DNA of 64,000 nt, taken from Aestuariibacter sp. GS-14. Its GTDB lineage: Bacteria; Pseudomonadota; Gammaproteobacteria; Enterobacterales; Alteromonadaceae. The stretch is taken from NCBI RefSeq assembly GCF_006494365.1, contig NZ_VHIP01000001.1:1-64000 (forward strand). The letters run 5' to 3'. The notes under the pieces are model-generated. The model saw nothing but the letters and a program-made list of their open reading frames with translations, ran no database searches and had not been told where the DNA came from. The position numbers were made by a program, and so were the translations under genes. Every line of letters begins with the position of its first letter. Positions within the stretch are counted from its first letter, which is position 1. Below are positions 9,045 to 18,430 of the stretch, in pieces.

Positions 9045-9563
9045 TTATCGCAAGCGGCCGCGCACAGTTTTGCGCGCCTGTCCGGCCAGCTTCACTAAAT
9101 TTTGTTCACTATGGGCATGACACAAGGCAACCGCCAGTGCATCCGCCGCATCTGCCTGCGGCGTACCGGTTAAACTCAACAAGTGTTTAACCATGTGCTG
9201 TACTTGCGTTTTATCAGCCCCGCCGGTGCCTACCACAGCTTGTTTAATCTGGCGCGCGGAATACTCATGCACACTTAAACTGGCCTGAGTAGCGGCAATA
9301 ATCGCCGCTCCTCTGGCATGCCCCAGTTTTAAAGCGGAATCCGGATTTCGGGCTAAAAACACTTGTTCAATAGCCAGACAATCCGGGCTGAATTGCGCAA
9401 TCAACTCGCTCACACCCATAAAAATTTTGTCTAATCGCGGTGCAAGAGGTTTGTCAGTTAAACGTATACAACCGCTGGCAACATAGATGAGTTTACCTTG
9501 CTGCCGTTTGATGATGCCGTAACCGGTTACTCTAGAACCTGGATCTATACCCAGTATTACCAT
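9045..9563 (-). CDS. ruvC: Crossover junction endodeoxyribonuclease RuvC
   Basis: Holliday junction resolvase. The 172-residue RNase H-fold protein carries the four catalytic acidic residues Asp7 (IDPGS), Glu66 (IEQVF), Asp138 and Asp141 (ADAADALA), all in their expected positions. Its ATG overlaps the stop of nudB by one base (TAATG), so it is translationally coupled to it. In E. coli and Pseudomonas yebC normally precedes ruvC; it is absent here. Confidence 0.98.
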   Translation of the reverse strand: MVILGIDPGSRVTGYGIIKRQQGKLIYVASGCIRLTDKPLAPRLDKIFMGVSELIAQFSPDCLAIEQVFLARNPDSALKLGHARGAAIIAATQASLSVHEYSARQIKQAVVGTGGADKTQVQHMVKHLLSLTGTPQADAADALAVALCHAHSEQNLVKLAGQARKTVRGRLR

Positions 9564-10003
9564 TATTTTAGTCCGGGTACAAATGCCGTAATGGCATCTC
9601 GGTTAGAAGGCGACCACACTCTCGCTATGGCAACGCTTTTTTCCAGCCACTCGTAAGCGGAATGCTCGGTTAATATAATGGTAGAGTTGGCTGGAATTTG
9701 TGTAACGAACACAAATTCCGTATTCACATAATTATCTGGCGGGTAACGGTGCTGCCATTCCTTGCGAATGGTGTACTGATTCACGTGCTGACAATCAATA
9801 ATATCTCCAGCGAATGGAGAGAGGACAACCCCGGTTTCCTCACTGACTTCGCGATAGGCAGCGGCAATCGGTGTTTCGCCGGCTTCAATAGTGCCGGTTA
9901 CCGACTGCCAGAATTCCGGATCGTCATTGCGCTGCATCACCAGTACCTGATTGTGCTCATTATAGAGCACAACCAGTACTGATTCAGGACGCTTGTACGT
10001 CAT
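9563..10003 (-). CDS. nudB: Dihydroneopterin triphosphate diphosphatase NudB
   Basis: Nudix hydrolase that removes pyrophosphate from dihydroneopterin triphosphate in folate synthesis. The 146-residue protein has a complete Nudix box at residues 37-59 (GX5EX7REVSEETG pattern). Opening residues [12 protein letters not shown] match the NudB subfamily. It overlaps the aspS stop codon by one base and the ruvC start by one base, a very tight operon arrangement. Confidence 0.94.
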   Translation of the reverse strand: MTYKRPESVLVVLYNEHNQVLVMQRNDDPEFWQSVTGTIEAGETPIAAAYREVSEETGVVLSPFAGDIIDCQHVNQYTIRKEWQHRYPPDNYVNTEFVFVTQIPANSTIILTEHSAYEWLEKSVAIARVWSPSNRDAITAFVPGLK

Positions 10004-11769
10004 TATTCTGCGCTGTCTTTCTTAACCGTGGCAATGGCCAGTTCTGCCAGTTGCTGCGGATTAGCAGGACTTGGCGCATCGGTTAACGGACAAGCGGCAG
10101 TAGTGGTTTTTGGGAAGGCCATTACGTCGCGAATAGACGTTGCTCCCGTCATCAGCATAACCAGGCGGTCCAATCCGAATGCCAGACCAGCATGCGGTGG
10201 TGCACCATAACGCAATGCTTCCAGCAAGAAACCAAATTTCAGTTCTGCTTCTTCTTTTTCAATGCCCAGAATGCTGAATACCGCTGATTGCATGGCTTGA
10301 TCGTGAATACGCACAGAACCACCGCCCAGCTCTACACCGTTCAACACCATGTCGTAGGCGTCAGAAATCGCATTCGCTGGATCCACTGCCAGCTCTTCTG
10401 CTGACATGCCGCGTGGTGAAGTAAATGGATGGTGAAGCGCATGCAACTGACCGTCAACTTCCTCAAACATCGGGAAGTCCACAACCCACAAGGGTTTCCA
10501 TTCACCTTCCAGCAGATTGAAGTCTTCGCCTAGCTTTAAGCGAAGCGCACCCATTGATTCGGTAACGACGGTGTAAGAATCCGCGCCAAACAACAGAATA
10601 TCGCCATCTTGCGCACCGGTGCGACTCAGGATTTCACTTACGATGTCTTCATTGAGGAATTTCAATATTGGCGACTGCAGACCATCCAGCCCCTTCGCCG
10701 TTTCATTTACTTTCACCCAAGCCAGACCTTTGGCACCATAAATACCCACAAATCGCGTGTAGTCATCAATTTGTTTACGCGACAGGCTGGCACCACCCGG
10801 CACGCGAATTACCGCGACGCGGCCTTTGGGATCGTTAGCCGGACCACTGAACACTTTAAAGTCAACTGACGCCAGTAAATCGGCAACATCGGTTAATTCC
10901 AGTGGGTTGCGCAAATCAGGTTTGTCGCTTCCGTAACGCTGCATGGCTTCTGCGTAGGTCATACGTGGGAATTCACCCAGGTCAACATTCAGCATTTGCT
11001 GGAACAAATCGCGAATTAAGCCTTCAGTGATTTGCATAACGCCGTTTGAATCAAGAAACGTCGTTTCCAAATCGATTTGAGTAAATTCGGGTTGACGATC
11101 GGCGCGCAAATCTTCGTCGCGGAAACATTTAACGATTTGGTAATAGCGGTCCATTCCCGACATCATCAGCAACTGTTTGAACAACTGCGGCGACTGCGGC
11201 AATGCGAAGAACTCACCTTTATGAGTGCGGCTTGGTACCAGATAATCCCGGGCACCTTCAGGTGTAGCTTTGGTAAGTATCGGCGTTTCAATATCCAGGA
11301 AACCTTCGCCTTCCAGATAACGACGTACTGCGCCAGTTACTTTGGCACGAAATTGCAAGCGCTGGCTCATTAACGGGCGTCGCAAATCCAAATAACGGTA
11401 ACGTAAACGCTGTTCTTCAGAGTTTTCCTGGTTCCAGTCTAACGGCAGTACCGCAGATTTATTAAAAATCTCCAGTCCTGTACCGATGACTTCTACTTCA
11501 CCCGTTGCCATTTGCGCATTAACCTGACCTTCAGGACGCGCGCGGACAGTGCCGGTTACTTTAACGCAGAATTCGCTGCGCAGGGTATTAGCAATGGTTT
11601 GTACTTCTGGAAGATCGGGGTCGAACATAACCTGCACGATCCCTTCGCGGTCTCGTAAATCGATAAAAATCAGGCCGCCTAAATCGCGACGCTTATTTAC
11701 CCAGCCACACAATGTGACAGTTTGGCCAATGTAAGATGCAGTAATTTTCCCACAGTAATCTGTGCGCAT
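10003..11769 (-). CDS. aspS: Aspartate-tRNA ligase AspS
   Basis: Class II aminoacyl-tRNA synthetase that charges tRNA-Asp. The 588-residue bacterial-type enzyme has an N-terminal OB-fold anticodon-binding domain (1-105), the catalytic domain with motif 2 around [16 protein letters not shown] and motif 3 around [15 protein letters not shown], and the inserted GAD domain (about 290-420) typical of bacterial AspRS. First gene of the aspS-nudB-ruvCAB run; it is divergent from the YecE gene with about 220 bases between them. Confidence 0.98.
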   Translation of the reverse strand: MRTDYCGKITASYIGQTVTLCGWVNKRRDLGGLIFIDLRDREGIVQVMFDPDLPEVQTIANTLRSEFCVKVTGTVRARPEGQVNAQMATGEVEVIGTGLEIFNKSAVLPLDWNQENSEEQRLRYRYLDLRRPLMSQRLQFRAKVTGAVRRYLEGEGFLDIETPILTKATPEGARDYLVPSRTHKGEFFALPQSPQLFKQLLMMSGMDRYYQIVKCFRDEDLRADRQPEFTQIDLETTFLDSNGVMQITEGLIRDLFQQMLNVDLGEFPRMTYAEAMQRYGSDKPDLRNPLELTDVADLLASVDFKVFSGPANDPKGRVAVIRVPGGASLSRKQIDDYTRFVGIYGAKGLAWVKVNETAKGLDGLQSPILKFLNEDIVSEILSRTGAQDGDILLFGADSYTVVTESMGALRLKLGEDFNLLEGEWKPLWVVDFPMFEEVDGQLHALHHPFTSPRGMSAEELAVDPANAISDAYDMVLNGVELGGGSVRIHDQAMQSAVFSILGIEKEEAELKFGFLLEALRYGAPPHAGLAFGLDRLVMLMTGATSIRDVMAFPKTTTAACPLTDAPSPANPQQLAELAIATVKKDSAE

Positions 11770-11989
11770 GGTCTCAGACCCCTAGTTTCTTGAGCGTTCA
11801 CGCTGTAAGCCACATGCGGATTAAGACATTCCGACCGATGGTGAAGATTGCAGTTGCCCTGCCGGGCTTGCAGCGTTTTTGTTATCATTGAGTTTCGCGA
11901 AGCGGCGTATAAAATGGCTTAAAAACAGCCACTCATTGCCGATTAGCGGTAAAGGTCGCATAGTATAAACAAATGCTTGGCAAAGCCCA

Positions 11990-12880
11990 ATGACAAATAT
12001 TCAAACACCTGAAATATTGCCAACGGTTATGATTGGATTGCCACAATGGCAACACGGTCGTTGGCCAGCTACCTGGTTTGGTCATACGTCGGGTAGCAGC
12101 CTGAGCCGCTATGCCCGTCAGCTAAACAGCGTTGAAGGTAACACCACCTTTTATCACCTGCCTGCTGCAGAAACAGTAGCCGGTTGGTACAAAGCCACAC
12201 CGGATCACTTTCGGTTTACGTTCAAATTCCACCAAGGTATCAGTCATCAGGGACGTCTGAGTCACAATATTTCAGAGGCAGCTCAGCAATTGTCGCTATT
12301 GAGTGCACTTGAACACAAGCTAGGTATTGTGATGTTGCAGTTACCGGCATCATTCGGGCCGTCTGCATTGCCTGAATTAGACCGCTTTTTGGCAGCCTTA
12401 CCCAGTGCGTTTCATTACGCCGTTGAGGTACGCCATTTAGCATTTTTTGCGAAGGGAGAAGCAGAGAAAGCACTTAACCGGTGTTTAATAAAATACCGTG
12501 CTAACCGGGTGATTATGGATACCCGGGCGCTGTTTAGTGGCAACGCAGATTGTGAATTAACGGCCGAAGTACGCACCAAAAAACCTAAGGTACCGGTAAA
12601 TGTTATCGCCACTTCCGATCAGCCTGTCATCCGGTTTGTGGGCAATAACAACCATAGCGATAACATGCGTTGTCTCATGCCCTGGATAACAAAGTGCCAC
12701 GAATGGCGCTTAGCGGGGAAAACCTGCTATCTGTTTTTTCACCGACCGGACAACCAGGACGCCCCCTGGCTGGCCCAGCAGTTTATTCAGCAATACAATG
12801 CACGCTTCGCAGCCTATGCATTGCCTGAACTCACATTCAACCCAACACAAACAGAATCGCCGCAATCTTCGTTATTTTAG
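11990..12880 (+). CDS. YecE-type DUF72 domain protein
   Basis: TIM-barrel-like protein of the DUF72 (YecE) family, biochemical role unknown. Visible family features over 296 residues: IGLPQWQHGRW at the start, the NSVEGNTTFYHLP segment (about 48-60), KFHQGISHQ, LPASFGP, VEVRHLAFF and the late RFVGNN segment. In E. coli yecE lies close to aspS, as here, though the genes are divergent in this window. No good Shine-Dalgarno sequence precedes the ATG. Confidence 0.85.
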   Translation: MTNIQTPEILPTVMIGLPQWQHGRWPATWFGHTSGSSLSRYARQLNSVEGNTTFYHLPAAETVAGWYKATPDHFRFTFKFHQGISHQGRLSHNISEAAQQLSLLSALEHKLGIVMLQLPASFGPSALPELDRFLAALPSAFHYAVEVRHLAFFAKGEAEKALNRCLIKYRANRVIMDTRALFSGNADCELTAEVRTKKPKVPVNVIATSDQPVIRFVGNNNHSDNMRCLMPWITKCHEWRLAGKTCYLFFHRPDNQDAPWLAQQFIQQYNARFAAYALPELTFNPTQTESPQSSLF

Positions 12881-12918
12881 CTAGCTGATTTCAATAATAA
12901 GTCAAAATCAAGTGACTA

Positions 12919-14343
12919 TCAGGATGAGCGTCTGCGACGACGCGAGCTTTGTTTTTGATTTTTCAGGCGAACATAAAAATACCCCAATCCTGCAATGATC
13001 AGAGTGAGCAAGCACACTATGCCTATCAACATATTGTTGAAAGTCGCTTCACGTCCTACCGATTCTTTTTGCATGGCCAGCGACTGACTAAGTGAGGCAA
13101 TTTCACGCTGAGAGCTTTGTTGAAGTGACGCAAAATCGTCAGAAATTTGCTCCATGGTAAGCGACAATACGCGATTGCGCTCTTCATCTATCCAGTTTAA
13201 CAAGGCTTCGTAAGCCTGAGTTGTGCCATTTATATCGTTTTGAGCAACGCTCAGTGCAACCTGATTGAGCAAATGCTGACGAATAGTAAGATAAGCATCA
13301 TTCTCGCTTTGCAAGGTACTCACTGTTATGCCATTTTGAAGCTGGATGGCAGCCGTTAATTCACCGGTCTCAATCAGATAGGTGATTTTATCCAGTGTAA
13401 ACAGCGTGCGCGGGGTTAATTGAGGGAATTCTGCCAGCCAATCGTCCAGCTTGATCATCCATCGGGTAACCAAATCCATTTGCTGACGCTGCAGATTAAC
13501 GTGCAGTAACCAAAAACCCGCATTAAATTGCGCCTGCATATTGTTGGCTTCAACACCGGCTTCCAGCATGCGCATCGCCACCGCTTCAATTTCGTCCCAC
13601 CGGCTCTCCGCCGCCATAACTGACAGCATATTGTCGGTCAGCGTGAACGGCATATTGCCTGACTGAGATTGCAAAAAATCGACCAGTTGCTTCGACTTTG
13701 CTAACGCTTTACTGTACCACTGCATATCCATTAGCAATGCTATTTGTATTTCAATGACGTCGCGCCAGTTCTGGTAGTTAGCCAATTGCCAAAACGCCTG
13801 CTGTGCCTGATCCAGAAAATCAAGTGCCGACATTACGTTACCGGTTTTGCTGTCGGCAAGGCCAACATCATATAAAACAGACGCTTTATCACTGTCAGAC
13901 AGGCGGCGCGACAGTAATGCCATTAATTGTTGTTTGGTGGAAAGGGTATCACCCGGTGAAATTTCGGCCTGGTACGCCAATAATGCACGCAAAGCAAATC
14001 CCTGAGAACGATAATCCTGTTGACGGGTAGCGACTTGCACAACCGACTGCGCAAAGGCTTTCACCGGCTCGTACTCGCCCTGTTTAGACGCTAACAACAG
14101 CTTATAGGCCAACACCGCATTTTCGGCAGCGTCAGCACGCAACGCATTTGCATTGGCAATCAGGGTATCCAGCTTGTTTATTTGCAAATCGTAGGCAGCA
14201 GTTTTATCGCGAATAATATCGTTTAACCGGCTAAGTATTTGCCCCTCGTTTACTGCTTGCGCTGTCGCCCAAAATGGCAACAAAAAACACACTATTGAGA
14301 TAAAACTTACCAGGCGAGAGATAGTTGTTAGGCGTGCATCCAT
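12919..14343 (-). CDS. Helical-repeat membrane protein of unknown function
   Basis: I do not recognise the family. The product (about 474 residues from the ATG at 14343) has a signal peptide (RLVSFISIVCFLLPFWATAQA), a long all-helical periplasmic region resembling tetratricopeptide-type repeats (about 60-390), a short coiled coil (about 405-435), one transmembrane helix near the C-terminus (NNMLIGIVCLLTLIIAGLGY) and a short basic tail with RRRRR. The layout looks like the sensory half of a TPR-type signalling protein without an output domain. A TTG 21 codons upstream is the alternative start. It lies about 165 bases downstream of glrR on the same strand, so it may be co-transcribed with or controlled by that system. 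Confidence 0.7.
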   Translation of the reverse strand: MDARLTTISRLVSFISIVCFLLPFWATAQAVNEGQILSRLNDIIRDKTAAYDLQINKLDTLIANANALRADAAENAVLAYKLLLASKQGEYEPVKAFAQSVVQVATRQQDYRSQGFALRALLAYQAEISPGDTLSTKQQLMALLSRRLSDSDKASVLYDVGLADSKTGNVMSALDFLDQAQQAFWQLANYQNWRDVIEIQIALLMDMQWYSKALAKSKQLVDFLQSQSGNMPFTLTDNMLSVMAAESRWDEIEAVAMRMLEAGVEANNMQAQFNAGFWLLHVNLQRQQMDLVTRWMIKLDDWLAEFPQLTPRTLFTLDKITYLIETGELTAAIQLQNGITVSTLQSENDAYLTIRQHLLNQVALSVAQNDINGTTQAYEALLNWIDEERNRVLSLTMEQISDDFASLQQSSQREIASLSQSLAMQKESVGREATFNNMLIGIVCLLTLIIAGLGYFYVRLKNQKQSSRRRRRSS

Positions 14344-14508
14344 GTTTATATCGCGAAATTTCTTAACATATCGGCACACTATCCCACGCCTGACGTAGTT
14401 TGCCAACAGTTTCTGGTATTTCGTCTGATATCATGTAATGGCCCGACCAGCCAGTGCCAGGCCATTGATCCTTAAGGAAGAAAGATTGTACCAAGTCGCG
14501 TAGAAGCC

Positions 14509-15849
14509 TTAGCGGAAATCTCCGGCATCCAGTTCGTGCTTTTTCATTAGTTTGTGCATGTCGGTACGATTTCGACCTGCCAGCTCCGCTGCACGAGTTA
14601 CGTTACCATCGGTCATTTTCAGCAGTTTAAACAGATATTTTTGCTCAAATGCATCACGGGCCTCCGTTAAGGTTGGCCAGCTCTGGCGGGTAGCCGACAG
14701 TGCCTGCTCCACCAGATGCAGCGGGATAACCGGCGTTTGAGTTAATGCCACACACTGCTCAACCACATTCACAAGCTGACGCACGTTGCCCGGCCAGTCA
14801 CTTTTCACCATTAGTTGCAGCGCGTCCTCGGAGAACTGTGACACTTTAACGCCATGACGTTCAGCGCTTTGTTTTAACAAGGTGCGGGCTAACAATGGAA
14901 TGTCTTCCGAACGTTCTTTCAGCGCAGGCAGTTTCAGGTTTACGACATTCAAACGATAAAATAAGTCTTCCCGAAACGTCCCCTCTTGCATTTCTTTATG
15001 CAAATCTTTGTGAGTTGCAGAGATCACCCGAACGTCGATATCAACCGATTTACTGCTGCCTACCGGACGGATTTGACGTTCTTGCAAAGCCCGCAGTAAT
15101 TTCACCTGCAGGGTCATAGGCATATCGCCAATTTCGTCTAAGAAAAGCGTGCCACCGTGCGCTTCACGAAATAAACCGCCATTGGCTTGCACCGCTCCGG
15201 TAAACGCACCTTTCACATGGCCAAACAGTTCAGATTCCAACAAATTTTCTGGTAGCGCACCGCAGTTTATCGCAACAAAAGGGTTACCTGCACGATCACT
15301 TGCACGGTGAATCGCATTGGCAAGCAATTCTTTACCAGTACCACTGGCACCGGTAATGAGCACGCTGACTTCCCGCTTGGCAATACGATATGCCTGATCA
15401 AGCACATGCAACATATCGGCTGAGCGGGTAACGATGTCTTTACACCATTCACCAGGCTCTGCTGCTTTGGATTGCTGTAATGCGCGACTGAGTAGCTCGC
15501 GTAACTTCTCGTGCTCAACAGGTTTGGTTAAAAAGCCAAACACGCCGCGCTGTGTAGCGTCGATAGCATCCGAAATGGTGCCGTGAGCGGTCATTAGGAT
15601 CACTGGAATGTCAGAGCGAATTGCCATGATTTCTTCGAATAAGCTCAATCCGTCAAGCCCAGGCATACGCAAATCACTTAACACCAGGTCAAAGCTACCG
15701 GTTTGGATTTTTTTCAGGGCTTCCTGACCGTCTTCCGCCGTTGTCACAGTGTACCCTTCACTTTGTAAACGAATGGTCATCAGTCTTAATAAACTGCTGT
15801 CGTCGTCTACTAATAAAATGTGCGACTTAGGATGATCTTTACTGGTCAT
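14509..15849 (-). CDS. glrR: Sigma-54-dependent response regulator GlrR (QseF/YfhA)
   Basis: NtrC-family regulator. Residues 1-120 form a receiver with acidic cluster Asp15-17, phospho-acceptor Asp59 (LSDLRMPG) and Lys109; 140-375 form the AAA+ sigma-54 activator domain with Walker A GASGTGKE (167-174) and the GAFTGA loop (214-219) that contacts sigma-54; the C-terminus carries a Fis-type helix-turn-helix (GNVTRAAELAGRNRTDMHK). In E. coli GlrR activates the small RNA glmY and rpoE. Its ATG overlaps the end of the qseG-like gene by 4 bases; the cognate kinase lies just upstream. Confidence 0.93.
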   Translation of the reverse strand: MTSKDHPKSHILLVDDDSSLLRLMTIRLQSEGYTVTTAEDGQEALKKIQTGSFDLVLSDLRMPGLDGLSLFEEIMAIRSDIPVILMTAHGTISDAIDATQRGVFGFLTKPVEHEKLRELLSRALQQSKAAEPGEWCKDIVTRSADMLHVLDQAYRIAKREVSVLITGASGTGKELLANAIHRASDRAGNPFVAINCGALPENLLESELFGHVKGAFTGAVQANGGLFREAHGGTLFLDEIGDMPMTLQVKLLRALQERQIRPVGSSKSVDIDVRVISATHKDLHKEMQEGTFREDLFYRLNVVNLKLPALKERSEDIPLLARTLLKQSAERHGVKVSQFSEDALQLMVKSDWPGNVRQLVNVVEQCVALTQTPVIPLHLVEQALSATRQSWPTLTEARDAFEQKYLFKLLKMTDGNVTRAAELAGRNRTDMHKLMKKHELDAGDFR

Positions 15850-16424
15850 TGTTCTGTTTCCTCCTGATTCATCAGGTTCGATTCAATTTTCATCAGCGCT
15901 TCCAGCTGGGCTTTCAGCTTTTGAATCTGCCGTTCCTGTTGTGTCAGTGTTTTATCCTGCTGATTATTCATGTTACTCAATATGGTGACAGCTGATTCCA
16001 GTTCCAGCATATGACCGCTGGGTTTACTGACCACCGTTTCCAGCCAACTTTGTGCACCAGCTGCCAGCCATGGGTAGAGTTGTTCAATCCAGTGCTGAGC
16101 ACGCAACCTTGCTTTATAGGGTGTATTGACCGGCTGTGACAATATTATCTTCTTCAATAACTGGTCTGGTGTGTCGTCCATTGAATCAATTAGCGTCTGC
16201 CGCTCTGGCCAGCTTACTTTATCAACCTGAATCCAGTAATCCTGCCAGTAATCCATCTCGCACATTTCAGGTTCCTGAGGGGCGATAAGAAACACACATT
16301 TGGTTGCAGCCACAATGGCCGGTGGTTGAATATTATCGGATACTTCAGTCACGGTGGTGGTGGATGGCAATATCTGACAACCTGCCAATCCCACGACAGC
16401 AGCTATTATGCCGTAACGTTTCAT
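15846..16424 (-). CDS. qseG: QseG/YfhG-like lipoprotein of the GlrK-GlrR system
   Basis: A 192-residue lipoprotein with lipobox LAGC (Cys16). It lies between the kinase and regulator genes exactly as yfhG/qseG does in E. coli, where the protein is an outer-membrane lipoprotein that interacts with the kinase QseE/GlrK. The mid-part has a Trp-rich segment (MDYWQDYWIQVDKVSWPERQ), and the end forms a coiled coil rich in Gln/Glu (about 150-190). Sequence conservation in this family is low, so the name rests mainly on position and architecture. Confidence 0.8.
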   Translation of the reverse strand: MKRYGIIAAVVGLAGCQILPSTTTVTEVSDNIQPPAIVAATKCVFLIAPQEPEMCEMDYWQDYWIQVDKVSWPERQTLIDSMDDTPDQLLKKIILSQPVNTPYKARLRAQHWIEQLYPWLAAGAQSWLETVVSKPSGHMLELESAVTILSNMNNQQDKTLTQQERQIQKLKAQLEALMKIESNLMNQEETEQ

Positions 16425-16426
16425 GT

Positions 16427-17860
16427 TTATTTTTCTTCCTGTTGTGGTATGCGGACTCTAAAACACACATCGGCATAGTCCACGTCAATCACGGTGGCAT
16501 CACCGTGCATAATCCTTGCGCAATCCGCAACAATCGATAAGCCTAACCCTGTACCAATGACGTTATCGTTGCGGGTTCCTTCACCTCTTATAAAAGGTTC
16601 AAACAAGGTACTGACTTTATCTTTTGGAATTTTTTTGCCGTCATTGGCCACGTCAATGCAGGCAAACTCATCTTCTACTGACACTCGAATATGAATCGTT
16701 CTGTCGAGTGCGCCATGTGCCACCGCATTAGAAACCAGGTTATCCAGGATCCTGCGCAGTAGCTCTTCATCAGCGATTATATGTTTAATCGAAAGGTTGA
16801 TATCTAAACTGTGTTTTTGCAACGCCAGCTTGTAATCGCCAATACACTGATTAACCATTAGATCCACATCAACCAGTTTAAATTTAGGTTGTGCTTGTTG
16901 TAACAATAAATTGTAGTCAAGCAGTCTTTCTATCAGGGTATTCAGTCGCGTGGTACTGGCATTGATCAGGCTCATGACCTCTTGCTGTGGCTCACTTAAC
17001 GTCCCTACCAATCCATCGCTTAATAAAGCACAGCCTTCTTTCATACTTGCCAGCGGCGTTTTCAATTCATGTGCTGCATGGCGGAGCAACGCCGTACGGA
17101 TATGCTCCAGTTGTGCTAATCGCTCACCTAACCAGTGCAAATCACGCTCAACGCCAGCCAACTCGCGTGGCGCTTTAGTAGACAACGGCGGCAGTTTGCC
17201 TTGCTGACGGGCCAGCATCTTTATTATCAATTTCAGTTTGCGAACCGGGTTTACCACTAACTGACTGCCCAACAGGATCAGGGCAAGCGAGATTGACACC
17301 AGTAAGGCACTTAACCAGGTTTGTCTGACCTGCATAGCAGACACATCTGCCTGCTGCGTAACCAGCCTGGCGGCAATGGCGTCATCCACACTCACGTCAA
17401 TATCAGCTAACTGCTGGCGCAACAACGTTAACTGATTAGGCAGCATATCTGAATGCTCAAACGATCTGAATCCACGAAGATTCGCTACCGTTTGCTGTAG
17501 CCGCACACACCCGTTTATTCGCTTCTCAACATCGCAAATTGCATGATGCTGTTCGGAAAACCGACCTATTGCATTTTCTACCAGTCCGGCTGCAACGTCA
17601 TTTTTTAGTACCTGATACTGTCTGAGCGCACGCTCAAGCACAATACTGGCACTTTCCAGTTGTTGCACTTTTGAGACTAAAGAAGCAATGTGCTGCGTTT
17701 CGGTAACAGTTAGCTGGCTGACTTTGGCAAGGTCTGTCTGACTCTGCCACAACAAAGCAGCTAAAGGTACTAAGGCTACAAAAAAGCACCCCAGAATTAA
17801 TTGTCTTAACGATCCTAATCGCAAAAGAGACCCACTCTCAAAAAAAGAAGTGGCAAGCAT
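16427..17860 (-). CDS. glrK: Sensor histidine kinase GlrK (QseE/YfhK)
   Basis: Membrane histidine kinase paired with GlrR. From the ATG at 17860 the 477-residue protein has a first membrane helix (about 20-42), a helical periplasmic domain, a second helix (about 180-203), a HAMP linker, a dimerisation domain with phospho-His at about 264 (HELKTP) and an ATPase domain with N-box (NLVSNAVAHG), and G-boxes (DVANDGKKIP, GTGLGLSIV). A TTG eight codons upstream is another possible start; neither has a strong ribosome-binding site. It heads the operon glrK-qseG-glrR. Confidence 0.92.
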   Translation of the reverse strand: MLATSFFESGSLLRLGSLRQLILGCFFVALVPLAALLWQSQTDLAKVSQLTVTETQHIASLVSKVQQLESASIVLERALRQYQVLKNDVAAGLVENAIGRFSEQHHAICDVEKRINGCVRLQQTVANLRGFRSFEHSDMLPNQLTLLRQQLADIDVSVDDAIAARLVTQQADVSAMQVRQTWLSALLVSISLALILLGSQLVVNPVRKLKLIIKMLARQQGKLPPLSTKAPRELAGVERDLHWLGERLAQLEHIRTALLRHAAHELKTPLASMKEGCALLSDGLVGTLSEPQQEVMSLINASTTRLNTLIERLLDYNLLLQQAQPKFKLVDVDLMVNQCIGDYKLALQKHSLDINLSIKHIIADEELLRRILDNLVSNAVAHGALDRTIHIRVSVEDEFACIDVANDGKKIPKDKVSTLFEPFIRGEGTRNDNVIGTGLGLSIVADCARIMHGDATVIDVDYADVCFRVRIPQQEEK

Positions 17861-17928
17861 CGCATAGCGTTGGGATTTCGACAATGTCTTAGCGCCTATT
17901 CCGTTATATAAATCGATCAGCGACGCGC

Positions 17929-18186
17929 CTAGATAGGCAGCGACAAGACTTCTCTGCCATAATCAGACGCAATTAATTCGGCTTCTGAAATCTTGCCATC
18001 TTCGTCCATATCGATATGACCAAACTCGCGCAACAAGTCAGTATTTTTTACGGCTTCTCTTAATGTGATAAAACCATCGTCATCGGAATCCATCTGTGCC
18101 ATGAATTCAACGCCCGTTACTGACGCAATCGAAGAAAAGCTGGTACAGGCAACACAGACAAGACAAAGATTAAGTAATTTACGCAT
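17929..18186 (-). CDS. Small secreted EF-hand protein
   Basis: An 85-residue protein with a signal peptide (MRKLLNLCLVCVACTSFSS) and two canonical calcium-binding EF-hand loops at residues 33-44 (D-S-D-D-D-G...E) and 59-70 (D-M-D-E-D-G...E), all ligand positions acidic or Ser as needed. I chose the second of two in-frame ATGs because it sits 8 bases from a GGAG ribosome-binding site while the first is only 2 bases away. Likely periplasmic; function not known. It precedes glrK on the same strand with a 68-base gap. Confidence 0.85.
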   Translation of the reverse strand: MRKLLNLCLVCVACTSFSSIASVTGVEFMAQMDSDDDGFITLREAVKNTDLLREFGHIDMDEDGKISEAELIASDYGREVLSLPI

Positions 18187-18328
18187 GAGCATGACTCCTC
18201 ATTTAATTTTAGTCGTCACTGACACATTGCAGACTGCGTACCAATTTTAAATTACTCTTTAAATTCAATTAAATAACATAAAAAAGGTATTATCCCCAGA
18301 AGTAAACACCAAGATAAAGCAGGAATAA

Positions 18329-18346
18329 TGTTGCAAATTTGCAACA
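18329..18346. promoter_or_regulatory. Perfect 18-bp palindrome upstream of the porin gene
   Basis: TGTTGCAAATTTGCAACA is a perfect palindrome with no central spacer, 85 bases upstream of the porin ATG and about 140 bases upstream of the divergent EF-hand gene. Its form fits a dimeric repressor or activator site; TTGCAA half-sites are found in LacI- and MarR-type operators, but no such regulator gene is adjacent. Inference. Confidence 0.5.
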
Positions 18347-18430
18347 ACTTTGAAATTTTTATGGTCGGTAGCTTGTAGAAAGCGAAAGCGTGGCATACTT
18401 TTTATTGAGCAGGTCTAAAAAAGTATATCT

